A stretch of DNA of 64,000 nt from Okapia johnstoni (taxonomy: Eukaryota > Chordata > Mammalia > Artiodactyla > Giraffidae): contig CM044306.1 in assembly GCA_024291935.2 (NCBI GenBank), positions 5,652,501 through 5,716,500 of the forward strand, given 5' to 3'. The notes under the pieces were generated by a model. The model was not told where the DNA came from. It searched no databases and worked only from the letters and a program-made list of their open reading frames with translations. This document shows positions 22,242-33,644 of this stretch, piece after piece. Positions within the stretch are counted from its first letter, which is position 1; each line of letters begins with the position of its first letter. Both the position numbers and the translations under genes were made by a program.

Positions 22242-22938
22242 GACTGTTGAGTTGACTTACTGGTGTTTGGAAAGGTTGTCCCATTTGGTCACAGGTTTTA
22301 TGGCCACACCTCTACACAGAGGGCAAAGGTCAAGGGTCCAAGGAGGCAGCATGTCCTCTACTGGAAACTGGAACACAGAAATGAGCCTCTGGCCTTTATC
22401 TCCCAGCTCACCTCCAGCAGGGCCGTTGTCTAGGCAACAGCTCCTGGTAGTGGATGTCAGGTGACATCACGCTCCATCTCACCCTGGGAGCTTCAGAGAA
22501 CAAGCCAGGGCTTGAATGCCAGGTCACCAAGTTCCACCACCTCATTTTTCTCCCTTTTTGGAGTTCTTGACACTAAGCACCTCCTTGACTAAATTCTGGC
22601 TGCCAAGTATTCGTGCATGGCCTGGAGGGTTACGAAGGGGGCAGCCAGCCTGGAGACTTTCACAAAATGCCCAACCTCAAGGTGGATATTGGGGCTGGAG
22701 AGAGAGAAGTCTGCACTCTCATCCCACATGAGACACTTCTTCTATTGTCAGCACATGAGGATCGGGGTTTCCTGATTGCACTGGGGGAAAAGGCCATTCC
22801 TTCCCTACTAATATCTGAAACCTTTCCCAGTTGGGCTGATTCAATTTTTAACTATGAATAGGAGCCCATGAGATTGGAATATGGGAACAGAGGTAGAACT
22901 AAGGAGAGACTCCAGGACAGGATAATTGAGTATCAAGA
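22242..22938. other. single-copy sequence
   Basis: Nothing recognised. The short plus-strand frames at 22516-22861 have no family resemblance. Confidence 0.45.
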
Positions 22939-22948
22939 CAAAGAGATT

Positions 22949-23390
22949 CAGTTCAGTTCAGTTCAGTCATTCAGTCTTGTCCGACTCTTTGCGACCCCAT
23001 GGACTGCAGCACACCAGGCTTCCCTGTCCATCACCAACTCCCGGAGCTTACTCAAACTCATGTCCATTGAGTCGGTGATGCCATCCAACCATCTCACCCT
23101 CTGTCGTCCCCTTCTCCTCCCGCGTTCAATCTTTCCCAGCATCAAGGTCTTTTCAAATGAGTCAGTTCTTCGAATCAGGTAGCCAAAGTATTGGAGCTTC
23201 AGCTTCAGCATCAGTCCTTCCAATGAATATTCAGGACTGATTTCCTTTATGATGGGCTGGCTGGATCTCCTTGCAGTCCAAGGGACTCTCAAGAGTCTTC
23301 TCCATCACCACGGTTCAAAAGCATCAATTCTTCGGCGCTCAGCTTTCTTTATATCCAACTCTCGCATCCATACATGACTACTGGAAAAAC
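22949..23390 (-). mobile_element. BovB (RTE) LINE 3' end
   Basis: A truncated antisense BovB starting at the hexamer tail (CAGTTCAGTTCAGTTCAGTC). It encodes a degenerate ORF2 C-terminus on the minus strand (22963-23292, including [20 protein letters not shown]). An exact 10-bp duplication CAAAGAGATT at 22939-22948 and 23391-23400 defines both ends. Confidence 0.97.
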
Positions 23391-23400
23391 CAAAGAGATT

Positions 23401-23771
23401 AGAGATGGATCTAGGAAGAAACGGCACATCTGAACATCAACTTGCTGACCCTCCTTAGTGATAGAGAGACCATCACTTTCACAGCAGAGATGCAGGGTGG
23501 GGTAAGACGACGGGGAAATACGGTCACTTTGAATACCTGCATCATCCTCCGTCTTTCTTCAAGCTCTCTGGAACCTCTGGGAAGCTCCTAGAAAAGGCCT
23601 GGGATTGGGGCAAACTTAACAGCAGTGACTCAGTCATATGTAAGCATGTATATAGTCAGTATGTCTACACAGCCTCACTGTACACAAAGCACTGTGACTC
23701 TCAGCGAGCGTACAGCCTGGCATACAGTAGGTGCTTAACCAGTATTCATTTGGGGTATATAGTGGTGACCA
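23401..23771. other. single-copy sequence with a weak MIR end
   Basis: About 23690-23750 ('cctggcatacagtaggtgct') resembles the antisense MIR end. The rest is unrecognised. Confidence 0.4.
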
Positions 23772-23852
23772 CCCCCCACTCGCCGCAACTAGAGAAAGCT
23801 CACATGCCGCAATGAAGACCAAGCGCAGCCGAAAATTAATCAACCGATTAAC
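23772..23852 (+). mobile_element. CHR-type SINE, 3' fragment
   Basis: CTCGCCGCAACTAGAGAAAG then 'gcaatgaagaccaagcgcagcc' is the CHR 3' body without its head. Confidence 0.8.
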
Positions 23853-24596
23853 TTTTAAAAAGAATTATCAGGAGGCTTTTCCTGGGATAAACCAACTCAC
23901 CCTTCCACTTCCATTCTGCTGAGCTGAGTCCTCAGAGCGACAGCAGCACCCTCTTTTTCTACTCTGTCCTCCATAGAGGCCGCACTCCCTGCTGGCAATG
24001 GAACAGCCTTGGCTTTGGGGGCTGGCTGATGCAGAGACCACCCACTGGATTGGGGACATGGAGTACTGAGCCTTAGTTGCCTCATCTGGAGAGGGAGTTA
24101 ATTTTGTCTTCCTTTGGAGGTGGTTTCGAGAATCATGGATGTGGGGTTGGGGGGCAACTGAGGTGGGTGCCCAGTTGACTGCGTTTCCACGCACTGATGG
24201 GCTGTCCTTGTACTGGATCGTGTGTTAAAGCTCCCTGAGAGCAGGGCCCTTGTCTGCTTTACCCGCATCTCCTTAGTGTTTTGGGCAGCATCTGCCCCCG
24301 CTGCGTGCTGAACAAACACCTGTTGGCAGATATTTAAAACCACATGCCTGCTGTGATGAGGATCATATCTTCAAACCCAAAAATGACAACAACCTGCCCA
24401 GTGAGGATACACATACCCAAGCAGAGACCAATGGGATGCTTTCAATAAGGTTGGTCCTGGGAGGTTGGGGTCTTTGGGCCACAAGAGCAGCATAGACCCA
24501 CCTGCCTGTCTGACTTTCCCATGACTTTCTGGCAGCGCTATTTTTCAGGGGGGAAGAATGAGAAGACCCAGAGAGAAATTCATTATCTTTGAAGTG
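23853..24596. other. single-copy sequence with an L2-type end
   Basis: About 24215-24340 ('gctccctgagagcagggccc', 'gctgaacaaacacctgttgg') resembles a sense L2 3' end. The remaining frames are unsupported. Confidence 0.4.
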
Positions 24597-24950
24597 AACT
24601 TACTTACAAAACAGAAACAGACCCACAGACCTAGAGAATGAACCTGTGGTTGCCAGGGGGGGGAGAATGGGGGGGAAAGATAGGGAGCTGGAGATGGACA
24701 TGGACACATGGCTTTATTTAAAATGGATAACCAACAAGGTCCTACGGTATAGCACAGGGAATTCTGCTCCATGTTGCGTGGCAGGCAGGATGGGAGGGGA
24801 GTCTGGGGGAGAATGGATACATGGATATGTATCGGCTGAGTCCCTTTGCTGTCCACCAGCAACTATCACAACATTGTTAACAGACTACTCTCCAATATAA
24901 AACAAAAAGTTAAAAGGGTAAAAAAAAAAGAAAGAAAGAAAGAAAGAAGT
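24597..24950 (+). mobile_element. L1 LINE 3' end
   Basis: An artiodactyl L1 3' UTR: 'acttacaaaacagaaacaga', 'acccacagacctagagaatg', 'aaccaacaaggtcctacgg', 'atagcacagggaattctgct', then 'aatataaaacaaaaagtta' and an A-rich (AAAG)n tail at 24921-24950. Confidence 0.88.
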
Positions 24951-25171
24951 TCAGTGACTTTGTGTCAAGTCACAAAAAAATATTGTATTTCAAGAATTAC
25001 CAAGTCCCAGCTTCATCCTTTAATATGTCTCTCTCTTCATTTAAAAAAAAAAAGTAAGATAAGAGAAAATCTACTCAAAAGGCAAGAAATGTTCCCATAA
25101 TGTTCAGATTGCCAGGGGACACATTGGAAGCTGGGAGTAGGGTCAGAGGGACCCTCTAGGCTGTAGAGCAG

Positions 25172-25495
25172 GGATCAGCAAATGTTTTCTGTAAAGGGCA
25201 AGATAGTTAGTATTTTCAGCCCCACATATCCTGCCATCTCCATCACAAGAATGCATCTCTGCCCCTATAAGGTGAAAACGGCCCTAAACACCTTATGAAT
25301 GAATGAACAGGGCTGAGTTACTAATAGAACTTTATTTATAGACACATATTTAAATTTGGCATCATGTTCATCTGTCACAGAATGTTATTCTCTTGACTTC
25401 TTTCAACTCTTTTAAGAAGTAAGTATAACTCTGAGCCAGAAGACCGTAAAAAATGAATGACTGGCTGGATTTGACCAGCTGACCCCTGGAGTGTC
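25172..25495 (+). mobile_element. hAT-Charlie-type DNA transposon fossil
   Basis: It starts CAGGGATCAGCAAATGTTTT and ends 'tttgaccagctgacccctg'. These are imperfect inverted ends of the CAGGGGTCAGCAAAC family. Inside are AATAGAACTTTATTTATAGA and other family landmarks. It is non-autonomous, with no transposase. Confidence 0.75.
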
Positions 25496-25607
25496 CTTCC
25501 AGGGCCTTGAATTCTTCCATTTCATATCCTCATCTCACTCTTTGGAAATGAAACTTTAGGCCATTGGAAAGTGTGTCTTTCCCTACAGGCTCATGCACGT
25601 GTCCATC

Positions 25608-25670
25608 CTCAGTCACTCAGTCGTGTCCAACTCTTTGCCACTGCATGGACTGTAGCCCACCAAGCTCTAG
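25608..25670 (-). mobile_element. Bov-tA/BovA 3' fragment
   Basis: CAGTCACTCAGTCGTGTCCA then 'catggactgtagcccacc' is the antisense SINE end. Confidence 0.75.
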
Positions 25671-25679
25671 AGGTTCATA

Positions 25680-26361
25680 TTGTTGTTCAGTTGCTAAGTT
25701 GTGTCTGACTCTTTGTGACCCCATGAACTGCAGCACGCTAGGCTTCCCTGTCCTTCACCATCTCCCAGAGTTTGCTCAAACTCATGTCCATTGAGCCGGT
25801 AATGCCATCCAACCATCTCATCCTCTGTAGCCCCCTTCTCTTCTTGCCCTCAATCTTTCCCAGCATCAGAGTCTTTTCCAATAAATTGGCTCTTCACATC
25901 AGGTGGCCAAAGTAGTGGAGCTTCAGTTTCAGCATCAGTCCTTCCAATAAATATTCCAAGTTGATTTTCTTTAGGACTGACTGGTTTGATCTCCTTGCTA
26001 AGGGGACTCTCAAGAGTCTTCTCCAGCACCACAATTTGAAAGCATCAATTCTTCAGCTCTCCAGCCTTCATTATGGTCCAGCTCTCACATCTGTACATGA
26101 CTATTGGAAAAACCATAGCTTTGACTATATGGACCTTTGTCAGCGAAGTGATGTCTCTGCTTTTTAATACGCTGCCTAGGTTTGTCATAGCTTTTCTTCC
26201 AAGAAGCAAGCGTCTTCTAATTTCGTGGCTATACCCACCATCCGTAGTGATTTTGGAGTCCCAAAAAATAAAATCTGTCACTGTTTCCACTTTTTCCCCA
26301 TCTATTTGCCATAATAGTGATGGGACTGGATGCCATGATCTTAGTTTTGGGAATGTTGATG
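25680..26361 (-). mobile_element. BovB (RTE) LINE 3' region
   Basis: An antisense BovB carrying degenerate ORF2 C-terminal sequence on the minus strand (26045-26290, 'SRDITSLTKVHIVKAMVFPI'). It stops 5' of the YADD region. Several frameshifts make it non-coding. Confidence 0.95.
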
Positions 26362-26496
26362 TACAAGTAAAGTAGTGCCCTCTCTACAAAGCAGCTAGAT
26401 TGGCTTGCCACCTAAGAACTTGGAGACTGGCTTGTTCTGCCACTCAAAGGGGTGGAAGGCCAGAAATCAAGCTGGAAATAGGTCTTCTAATCTAGG
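26362..26496. other. single-copy sequence
   Basis: Nothing recognised. Confidence 0.4.
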
Positions 26497-26665
26497 GGTC
26501 CCCAACCTCCAGGATCTAGTGCCTGATGATCTGAGGTGGCGGTGGTGTTCTAATAATAGAGAGAAGGTTCATAGTAAATTTAGTGTACTTGATCATCCCC
26601 AAACCATCTCCCACTCCCAGTCCATGAAAAACTGTCTTCCACTAAACCAGTCCCTGGGCCATAAA
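26497..26665 (+). repeat. hAT-like MITE fossil, family uncertain
   Basis: It starts TAGGGGTCCCCAACCTCCAG, has TGCCTGATGATCTGAGGTGG inside and 'accagtccctgggcca' near the end. This is the pattern of an old DNA-transposon-derived repeat with CAGGGGTCCCCAACC ends. Confidence 0.55.
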
Positions 26666-27209
26666 GGATAGAGTAATTCCCCCAACTCCTGATCCCAGGC
26701 ACCAGCATACGGCTCCCCCAGCTCGGGTCTAACTTCTAAGAAAGTATGTGGATCTCAGCCACACCATGGCTCTCTCTTCCAAGAGTCCGGAAACCCTCTA
26801 GACACAGCTTTAGAACTTTTCAGTGCATGGTGTGGGATTTGGCCTTGGTAAATTTAACTCAGGGGAGCACTGAAGCTCTACCCTTCCTATTGTAGCAGAA
26901 ATAAATGAGGAGCCAGCACTCCTGGAATAAAACAAAAGAAGCCCTAATTTCCGTGGTGGAGTAAAAAAGAACCATCGGGAAGCCTAAGGCTTGTAAAAAG
27001 TAAAAAGTATCTGAACAGCATGCGTGGGTAGCCTGGAGAACAGTGCTCTCTGCTCCCCTGACTGTTTGAATATGCTGCTTCTAGAAGCTGGAGACATCGT
27101 CAGAGGCCTCAGGGCTTGGAGAAGGTTTGGTTGGACCTAAAAGAAGCTAGACCACAGGGAAGACAACTTAAGCATAACCTGGAAACACACAGACATGAGT
27201 TCTCAGACA
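26666..27209. other. single-copy sequence
   Basis: Nothing recognised. Confidence 0.4.
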
Positions 27210-27330
27210 GCAGCTTTCATTCATTCATGTGATGTTTATTTCCTCCTTATCATGTTCCCAGAGCTAAGTGAGGTGCTGAGAAAGTCAACTTGAATGAGAC
27301 CAAGTGCCTGCCTGTGAGGAGCCTTGGAGT
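27210..27330 (-). repeat. L2 LINE fragment (probable)
   Basis: 'cattcattcatgtgatgttta' then 'ccagagctaagtgaggtgctg' resembles the antisense L2 3' end. Confidence 0.45.
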
Positions 27331-27824
27331 GGGTCAGGCTGGCAGGTACCTGTTGAAAAGGGATCTTAGGAGCAGAAAGAGTTGGCAGGCTTCAGGACAG
27401 GCGTACTCAAGGGGTGCAGCCCACAGAGCCACTGCCCCCTTGCGGACACCTGGGGATGTGCAAACTTCCGGAGTCTGGAGGGTCTGGCAGACACCAGGTG
27501 AGACTGAGTGATGATGCTCAGTGGGCCCTGGGGGGCTGTCCCACCTCCGCAACAAACCCATCCCCAGAAAAGGCACAGCCCGGAGCCACTGAGGTCAAGG
27601 ACACCGTTAAACTTCACCTGCCTGATACTGTCTCTCTTCCTGCTCAGACACTGTCCACCCTGCCCTGCTCTGCAAAGGGAGCTGCCCAAGGGAGGTACCA
27701 GCAGGGAGTCCGGGGAACCAGGTAGGGAGATCAAAGGGAAAAAGCCAATCAAAGGCGCAGCCTCCCTGCTCCCACGTGCTCCCTCCCACCGGGTCAGCAC
27801 CCTGTCGCTGGCATTGATGGTTTC
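27331..27824. other. single-copy sequence
   Basis: Frames on both strands overlap here (27366-27800 minus; 27414-27725 and 27508-28128 plus). None shows a domain. Confidence 0.4.
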
Positions 27825-28025
27825 ATTTTTCTGGAGAGGAAAAGAACAAACACAGGAGATAATTGTAGTGGACCGGCCGATAAGTAACGTTTGGTCTCCT
27901 TTTTACAACCATTCCCTAGGGCCCCATTATGGTAATTTTTCTTCTATAACTGGCAAATTGTATAACGAGTCAGATGATAAACCAGCAAGCAAGGCTGAAA
28001 TTTGCATTTTAATACAAGTGCCTTA
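27825..28025. promoter_or_regulatory. candidate conserved noncoding element
   Basis: The most enhancer-like stretch by eye. It is single-copy and A/T-rich, with GAGATAATTG, 'gataagtaacg', GGTAATTTTT and an octamer ATTTGCAT (28000-28007, POU-type). A 206-codon plus-strand frame passes through it but is not otherwise supported. The role is inferred. Confidence 0.45.
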
Positions 28026-28269
28026 TCACTCCCCCCACCCCCATCTCGGGGAGGTCAGGGCCTCACTGATCCTGGGTCCTCCCACTGCCCTGCCCTCCCG
28101 GATCCCTTCTCGAATTCCGAGTGAATGAGTCTGGAGCGCTCAATACATGTAATTTCTCTGCTTTCTCCAGATATTATGTGGCAGAGAGATGAAGACCCAG
28201 GTCCCTGGAGGCAGCCAGTCTGGCCCTCCCCCAGTTCCACGCAAGGAATAAGTGTCCTTGGGCACAATC
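28026..28269. other. single-copy sequence
   Basis: Nothing recognised. Confidence 0.4.
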
Positions 28270-28620
28270 CTGCAGCGTGTCTCAGTTTTCCTTTCTGAAA
28301 AATGGGGATAGTTATGCCACTTACCAGGTGGCGCTAGTGGTAAAGAACCTGCCAATGCAGGAGATCTAAGAGATGTGGGCTCAATCCCTGGGTCAGGAAG
28401 ATCCCCTGGATGAGGTTATGGCACCCCACTCCAGTACTCTTGCCTGGAGAATCCCATGGACAGAGGAGCCTGGCGGGCTGAAGTCCACAGAATTGCAGAG
28501 TCAGACACGACTGAAGCAACTTGGCACAGGCGCTCCTGCCACTTACGCTGTAGGGGTTTCCAAATGTGTGCCTGACACGGAGCGAGTGCTTGATGAGTAT
28601 TATTAACGATATTGTGTTGG
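28270..28620 (-). repeat. MIR SINE split by a Bov-tA
   Basis: 'gtctcagttttcctttctga' (28279 onward) and, beyond the Bov-tA, 'aaatgtgtgcctgacacgg' are the two parts of one antisense MIR. Confidence 0.7.
28325..28536 (+). mobile_element. Bov-tA SINE
   Basis: CAGGTGGCGCTAGTGGTAAA to 'ctgaagcaacttggcacagg'. It is inserted in a MIR and flanked by an exact 10-bp duplication TGCCACTTAC (28315-28324 and 28537-28546). Confidence 0.96.
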
Positions 28621-28868
28621 TGATGATGGTGATGAGCTCTGGGAAGCCCCAAGGGTGCTGAGGATAGTGATTCCTAGTTGAGATTGTAGTCATCACTTCA
28701 GTTTCTGTGACCTTTGCCCTCACCTGTGCTCTTCTGCATCACCTTCAACACCGCATCCTCAGACCACAGTTCTGCCTTTATAATCAGGGTTCAAGAGTCC
28801 TCGAAAGGATCTGAAATGAAACTGGCCATAGGTTATAGAAGATCTCGTTTCTTTTTCTCTCTCTCTCT

Positions 28869-28869
<1 letters not shown>
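28621..28869. other. single-copy sequence
   Basis: Nothing recognised. Confidence 0.4.

Positions 28870-28914
<45 letters not shown>
28870..28914. repeat. (CG)n(CA)n compound microsatellite
   Basis: About four CG dinucleotides run directly into about 18 CA dinucleotides, after a CT-rich run. Alternating purine-pyrimidine sequence of this kind favours Z-DNA. Confidence 0.97.
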
Positions 28915-28916
<2 letters not shown>

Positions 28917-29009
28917 GCATCACCATTACCAAGGCTTCTGCTATGCCATATGGCCACACCCTGAATAAGCCTAGTTTTGGGAATTCTAGAACCGTTCACC
29001 CTGTAAAGA

Positions 29010-29215
29010 GGTGACTTAGTCCCTGGACCTCTGAGTCCCAGGTTTGACCTCTAAACTCTGCTCGGTCACCTCTAGCCATGTAACTCTGGGAAAGCAAGCT
29101 CCTTTCTCTGTCTGTAAAGTGCGGGTAACGGCATTTACTCTCGCGAGCACCGAACGGGTTAACAGATGCCTGTGCCTGACGCCTGCCAAACACCGGTTGA
29201 ACGTACCAATTAGTT
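29010..29215 (-). repeat. MIR SINE, nearly full length
   Basis: 'cctctgagtcccaggtttga', 'agccatgtaactctgggaaa', 'cctttctctgtctgtaaagt' and 'gcctgacgcctgcc' follow antisense MIR in order. Confidence 0.75.
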
Positions 29216-29329
29216 GACTCCAAAGGGCACTCACAACCTCGGCCAGCTTATATGGCATGGTGGTTCCACTTGGCAGGGACGGTCCGTCCTTTCAAGCTCA
29301 AGAGAAACCAGAAAATCCTGCCAAAAACC

Positions 29330-29520
29330 GGGGATTATTGTTTGAGCTCCAGGAGCGAGGGCTCTGGGGACTCGGCTTGTCCTATTGTTTGAATTTATAG
29401 ATGTGGCCCTCCGGCAGCCAGGAGGATGGAAAGGGCTGTTATCGGAGCGGATTTGGGGAGGATTATTCTTAGAATTTCATTTAATCCCTTGAGACCGTTG
29501 GCAATTCCAAACTAGAATGG
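29330..29520. promoter_or_regulatory. candidate conserved noncoding element
   Basis: Non-repetitive sequence with CCTATTGTTTGAATTTATAG (SOX-like ATTGTTT) and GGATTATTCTTAGAATTTCA. The function is inferred. Confidence 0.35.
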
Positions 29521-29664
29521 GGAATGGAGTTAGTTCTGTATCATGATGGAGTTTTTGTCCAACTCGCGTGGTGGAGGTGGGAGGGGCTGCTTTTCCTACA
29601 CAGAATGAATCACAGACCATAGTGAGGACTTTGGTGGTGAAGTCATAGCTAAGATCATTTATCC
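29521..29664. other. single-copy sequence
   Basis: Nothing recognised. Confidence 0.35.
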
Positions 29665-30170
29665 ATTCTTCATTCATTCATCCATCCATTCATTCTATAC
29701 GTATATATTGATCTCCTACTCAGGTGTGATCTAAATCCTTAAGATACATTAGCGATCAAGCTTCCCTAGTGGCTCAGAGGTAAAGAATCTGTCTGCCAAT
29801 GCAGGAGACTCGGGTTCAACCCCTGATCTGGGAAGATCCCACACCCCACGGAGTAGCTAAGCCCACACACCACGACTATTGAGCCTGGGCTCTAGAGCCT
29901 GGCAGCCACTGAGTCCACACTCTGCAACTATTGAAGCCCACACGTCCTAGAGCCTATGCTCTGCTTCTCAAGAGTAGCTCCTGCTTGCCTCAACTAGAGA
30001 GAAGCCCGCACAGCAACGAAGACCTAGCACTGCCAAAAATGAATTTATAAAATTATTTTTTTTAATGTATGTTAGGGGTCAAAGCAGACAACATTCCTCA
30101 CCTTCATGTAGCTTGTGTTTTAGTGTGGGGAGACACACACACAGCATAAACACAGGTCCAGGATAGTTGG
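29665..30170 (-). repeat. L2 LINE 3' end split by a SINE
   Basis: 'attcattcatccatccattc' to 'taagatacattagcgatcaa' and, beyond the SINE, 'gcagacaacattcctcacct' and 'gtgtggggagacacacaca' are contiguous L2 antisense landmarks. Confidence 0.65.
29760..30067 (+). mobile_element. CHR-type tRNA-Glu SINE
   Basis: A full-length element: GCTTCCCTAGTGGCTCAGAG head, repeated body units, 'gcaacgaagacctagcac', then an A/T-rich tail. The flanks 29745-29759 and 30068-30082 match at 11 of 15 positions, fitting a decayed target-site duplication within L2. Confidence 0.9.
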
Positions 30171-30504
30171 ATGGTGGAGTTGGAGAAGGTCCCAGGAGAA
30201 CCAGGAAGGCTCCACGGTGGGATTCCAATTCCCGTCTCTGGCTGGACTCACTGGAGGAGCAGGGAGATGTCAGTTGCAAGGGCCTGGGAGGTGACAAGTG
30301 ACATCCATGTCAGTCCGATCCATGTGTGTGGATCCCAGCACCTAACACCATCCCAGAGTAATGTGAGGTGGAACAGGAAATGCCTTCTAATTAACTAACG
30401 ACTCAGAGGACCAAGTCTCACGCCTCCCCTGGACCAGGAGGGCCCCCGACTTCAACAGCAAAGAAGAGATGAATGACCTTCTCCCAGAACGTCACTAGGT
30501 TGAG
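30171..30504. other. single-copy sequence
   Basis: Nothing recognised. Confidence 0.4.
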
Positions 30505-30960
30505 TTTCTACTCATTCAATCAACATTTGCAGGGCTGAGTGCAGTGCAGCCATAAAGGTGGATGAGGTATGACTCCTGTCATTAAGAAACTTGCCAACTC
30601 GGAGATGATATAAGATATGCAGGTAGATAACTCGGATTAAAGAGGAAAAATTGATGGATAACCCCGACAAAGTATAGAGAATGTGTTCCGAGAATCCCAA
30701 GGAGGGAGATGATTTCCTGCCTGGGCAGGGGGGAGGGGATGGAGGGGAGCTGGGAGGTAAGTTATCGAGGCAACGTGGAGGGGGTGGTGTTGGAGTCGAA
30801 CCTTGAAAAGACCCGAGGAGAGGCATCCTGGTGAGGTGCCGGTGAGCAAGGTGAGCGGGAGACGGGTGACGGGCGGGGGTGAGGCGGGGTGTGGAGGACA
30901 GCGGTGCCTGGAGCCAGGAGGGCGGGAGAGAGGAAGTCAGACTGGGGCCTGGCCCGGGAT
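30505..30960 (-). repeat. L2-like LINE fragment
   Basis: 'ctcattcaatcaacatttgc', 'ggtgagcaaggtgagcggga' and 'ctggagccaggagggcggga' follow the order of the same old repeat type. The left part is clearest. Confidence 0.5.
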
Positions 30961-31824
30961 GGTTGAGCAGCTGGGACTGGTTCTCCAAGTTCATGCCACC
31001 ATCACTGCTCTCTCCGTCTGCACTCAGGGGCAAATGGTAGGGGCTGTGTTTAGAAGCTTCCAGAGATGAGGGTGAGGAGGCCTTGACAACTGTGTCTTAT
31101 TCTGAGAACCTTAGAAGCCCAAGCTCTCCGGGCTGGGAATGATATTGAAGATTACTCCTCCCACCTGTTGCCGCATCCTTGTCTGCTCCGGCACCCTCCG
31201 CTTCCACGCCTGCAAGCCCAGACCCATCTGCCCATCCTCACCCTGGCTCCAGTCCTGGACCAGCTGCCGCCAGGAGCTCCCTGGGTCTGCAGGGCTGAGA
31301 TGAGCGTTTCCATCACAGCCACAAATCCCCCCACCCGACTTCCTGCAGCGGCTGGGTTCACACATTCAGCGCCCACACACCTTCCCGGGACCAAGGGGAG
31401 GGGAGGGAGGTGATGGGAGCGAGGGGCAGCAGCTTCCGGTTTGCTGGGGAGGCGGCTTTCCTCCTTGCCCTTTCCACCCGCACTTTGAGAGCACCCAGAA
31501 GAGCCCTAAGAGCCTCCGTTTTCCTCCCTGCCTCTCTGAGAGGGGAGACACGTGGCTGGAAGGCTAGAAAAACAGCCCAAAGCTTCCAGGAGCAAACATG
31601 AGGGCTTGGTCCTGACGGGAGGGCCAGAGCCTCTTCGAGGTGGGGATCTGGAAGCTGCGTGGGAGGAGGGAGTGGGGAGGATGGAGCGGAAACCTGTGCC
31701 CAAGCAAACCCCTTTCACACGCTTCTCTCAGACTCTCTTGTCGAGGTGAGACAAACTGTTCTTTCAGAAATCCGACTGGGGAGACATTAATAACAGTGCC
31801 TCCTGGAAACGGGGAGGGGGGCCC
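30961..31824. other. single-copy G/C-rich sequence
   Basis: Short frames overlap on both strands (31111-31749) without family resemblance. Confidence 0.45.
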
Positions 31825-31925
31825 ACACTAAATAATCAAAGGTCTTTGAGAGCTTATGCGGAGAGACACGATGCTCTCTGCTGTGCCAAGGAAAGGTTAA
31901 TAAACACCGGTGACATGGGGCGGCG
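31825..31925. promoter_or_regulatory. weak candidate conserved noncoding element
   Basis: 'actaaataatcaaaggtctttg' and 'ggaaaggttaataaacacc' are AT-rich motif clusters in single-copy DNA. The function is inferred. Confidence 0.3.
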
Positions 31926-32202
31926 TGGAGGACCTGCAGTGCTCCGGGCCGCTTCCCGGAAGGATGCCTGTGCTCCAACTCATGCCCAAGGCCAGAGCAT
32001 CTCACAGGCCTGGTTTCTCCCGGGTCTCCTGCTCTGACTGCCAGCCCCAGAAAATGCTTGAAACAGGTCCAAGGACACAGGAGGAGGACACAGGGAGACA
32101 TCCAAGACTCGCTGAACCAGAAGGCCAGGCAGTGTTCCTCCCAACTCCTCTCACTCGGCCACAGGAAGGATGGAACACAGCCTGTCTCTCTGCTCTTCCT
32201 TT
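31926..32202. other. single-copy sequence
   Basis: Nothing recognised. Confidence 0.4.
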
Positions 32203-32420
32203 TGGCTCCCCAGGGGGTGCAGTGGTAAAGAACACGCCTGCCAGTGCAGGAGATGCGGGAGACTTGTGTTTGATCCCTGAGTCGGGAAGATCCCCTGAAG
32301 TAGGAAGTGGCAACCCACTTCAGTATTCTCGCCTGGGAAATCCTGTGGACAAATCCCTGGCGGGCTGTAGTCCATGGTGTCGCAAAGAGCTGGACACGAC
32401 TGAGTGAGTGAGCACACATG
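32203..32420 (+). mobile_element. Bov-tA SINE
   Basis: GGCTCCCCAGGGGGTGCAGT to 'gctggacacgactgagtgag'. Long frames on both strands at 31787-32564 run through it. Confidence 0.94.
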
Positions 32421-33224
32421 CAGAGGTGAAGAGAGGAAGGAAGGAGGGGGTCCCAAGCCCCTGGCCTCCTTCTGGGTATCTGATCCCCAAGGTGGAACCC
32501 TCATTGAGATGGAGCCCCCTAGGAAGGATTGCCTCTCACCTGGCATGGCCCCATCTTCCCTCACAATGACGTCCAGTCATGAGACCCACAAACAACTGTA
32601 TGAGTGAATGGCACCATGGCCCGCCGCCCGGGGGAGCTTGGGCACAGAGAGGTGTGCACCCAGTGTGCCCTCTGGTAGTTGGGGGAGCAGGCACCAGAGG
32701 GGAAGGAAGCCCTGCAGTGAACCGAGAATGTCCAGGTGTGCCGTTTGCCTCCTGGGGACCCTACTCCCAAAGACACAGTCTGTGCACTGGCTTCATCTTG
32801 CCCCAGCCCAGAGCTGCCAGCGCTTGGCAGCGCGAAACCCAGGACGTCTCTGGATGCTGCCAGCTGCTTTGATCTCCCCGGCTAGCGCCTGGCGGCAGCG
32901 GTTTATTACCACCTAAACACCGCATCCGGAATCTGACAGAGAAACAAGCGCTTGGGTGGCACCCAAATGCAGCATGAACACAGACATGCTGGCATTTCCA
33001 TCTGCCCTTCCGTCCCAAGAGCCACTCTGTGCCGTCAAAGCCACAGGCAGGAAAGTAGGTCACCCTGCCCCGTGGGGGAACTGGGCAGATGTTTACCAGA
33101 TGCTCAGCTACCTGCTTTGCGGAGGTCAGTGGGGGAGATTCTGTAGGGGGTGTGATGAATAAGGGAGGGGCAATCCTTTGCCTAACTCCCAACAAACCGC
33201 AGCTGGGAAAAGGGGAATATGCTT
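32421..33224. other. single-copy sequence
   Basis: The 158-codon minus-strand frame at 32761-33237 has no recognisable domain and overlaps plus-strand frames. The stretch at 32880-32950 is A/T-richer and may be conserved. Confidence 0.45.
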
Positions 33225-33425
33225 GCATCTTAGCCAATGATTCTCAACCCTGTCTGCACGTAAGAATCTCTGAAGGAACTTTATTTCGGGAAGAAATTAA
33301 CCACAGCTACAATAACAACAACAAAACAAACTCAAAGTCTGGGTCCCACCTGAGACCAGTCAGTTCAGAATCTCGGGGGGGAAAGGCTGAAGCATCAGTG
33401 GTATTAAAAGCTCCCAGGGTATCCT
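33225..33425 (+). repeat. MER5/MER58-like hAT-Charlie fossil
   Basis: 'ccaatgattctcaaccctgtct', 'cacgtaagaatctctgaagg', 'gtcagttcagaatctcgggg' and 'gtattaaaagctcccaggg' follow the small hAT-Charlie MITE pattern. An (AAC)n run sits inside. Confidence 0.65.
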
Positions 33426-33644
33426 AAGCATGTGCAGTCATGGCGAGCCCTCCTGGTCCAGGCAGAGGGGAGACGGCCCTTTCCCTGGTGATCCTCGCCC
33501 GGGAGAAATCGCTGGGAGGAAGGAGACAGGATATTCTCGCTTGTGTCTACTTCCTCTGCCTCCAACAAGAAGTTCCCTCCACTGGGACCGCCTCCTTCCT
33601 CTCCACTTATTTGCACTTGACTGACTCTTCAAAACCCAGTGGAA
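33426..33644. other. single-copy sequence
   Basis: Nothing recognised. Confidence 0.35.

Noticed and set aside
27508..28128. 206-codon plus-strand frame through the candidate enhancer
   Set aside because: No domain is recognisable and other frames are open over part of it. The A/T-rich block is better explained as noncoding DNA.
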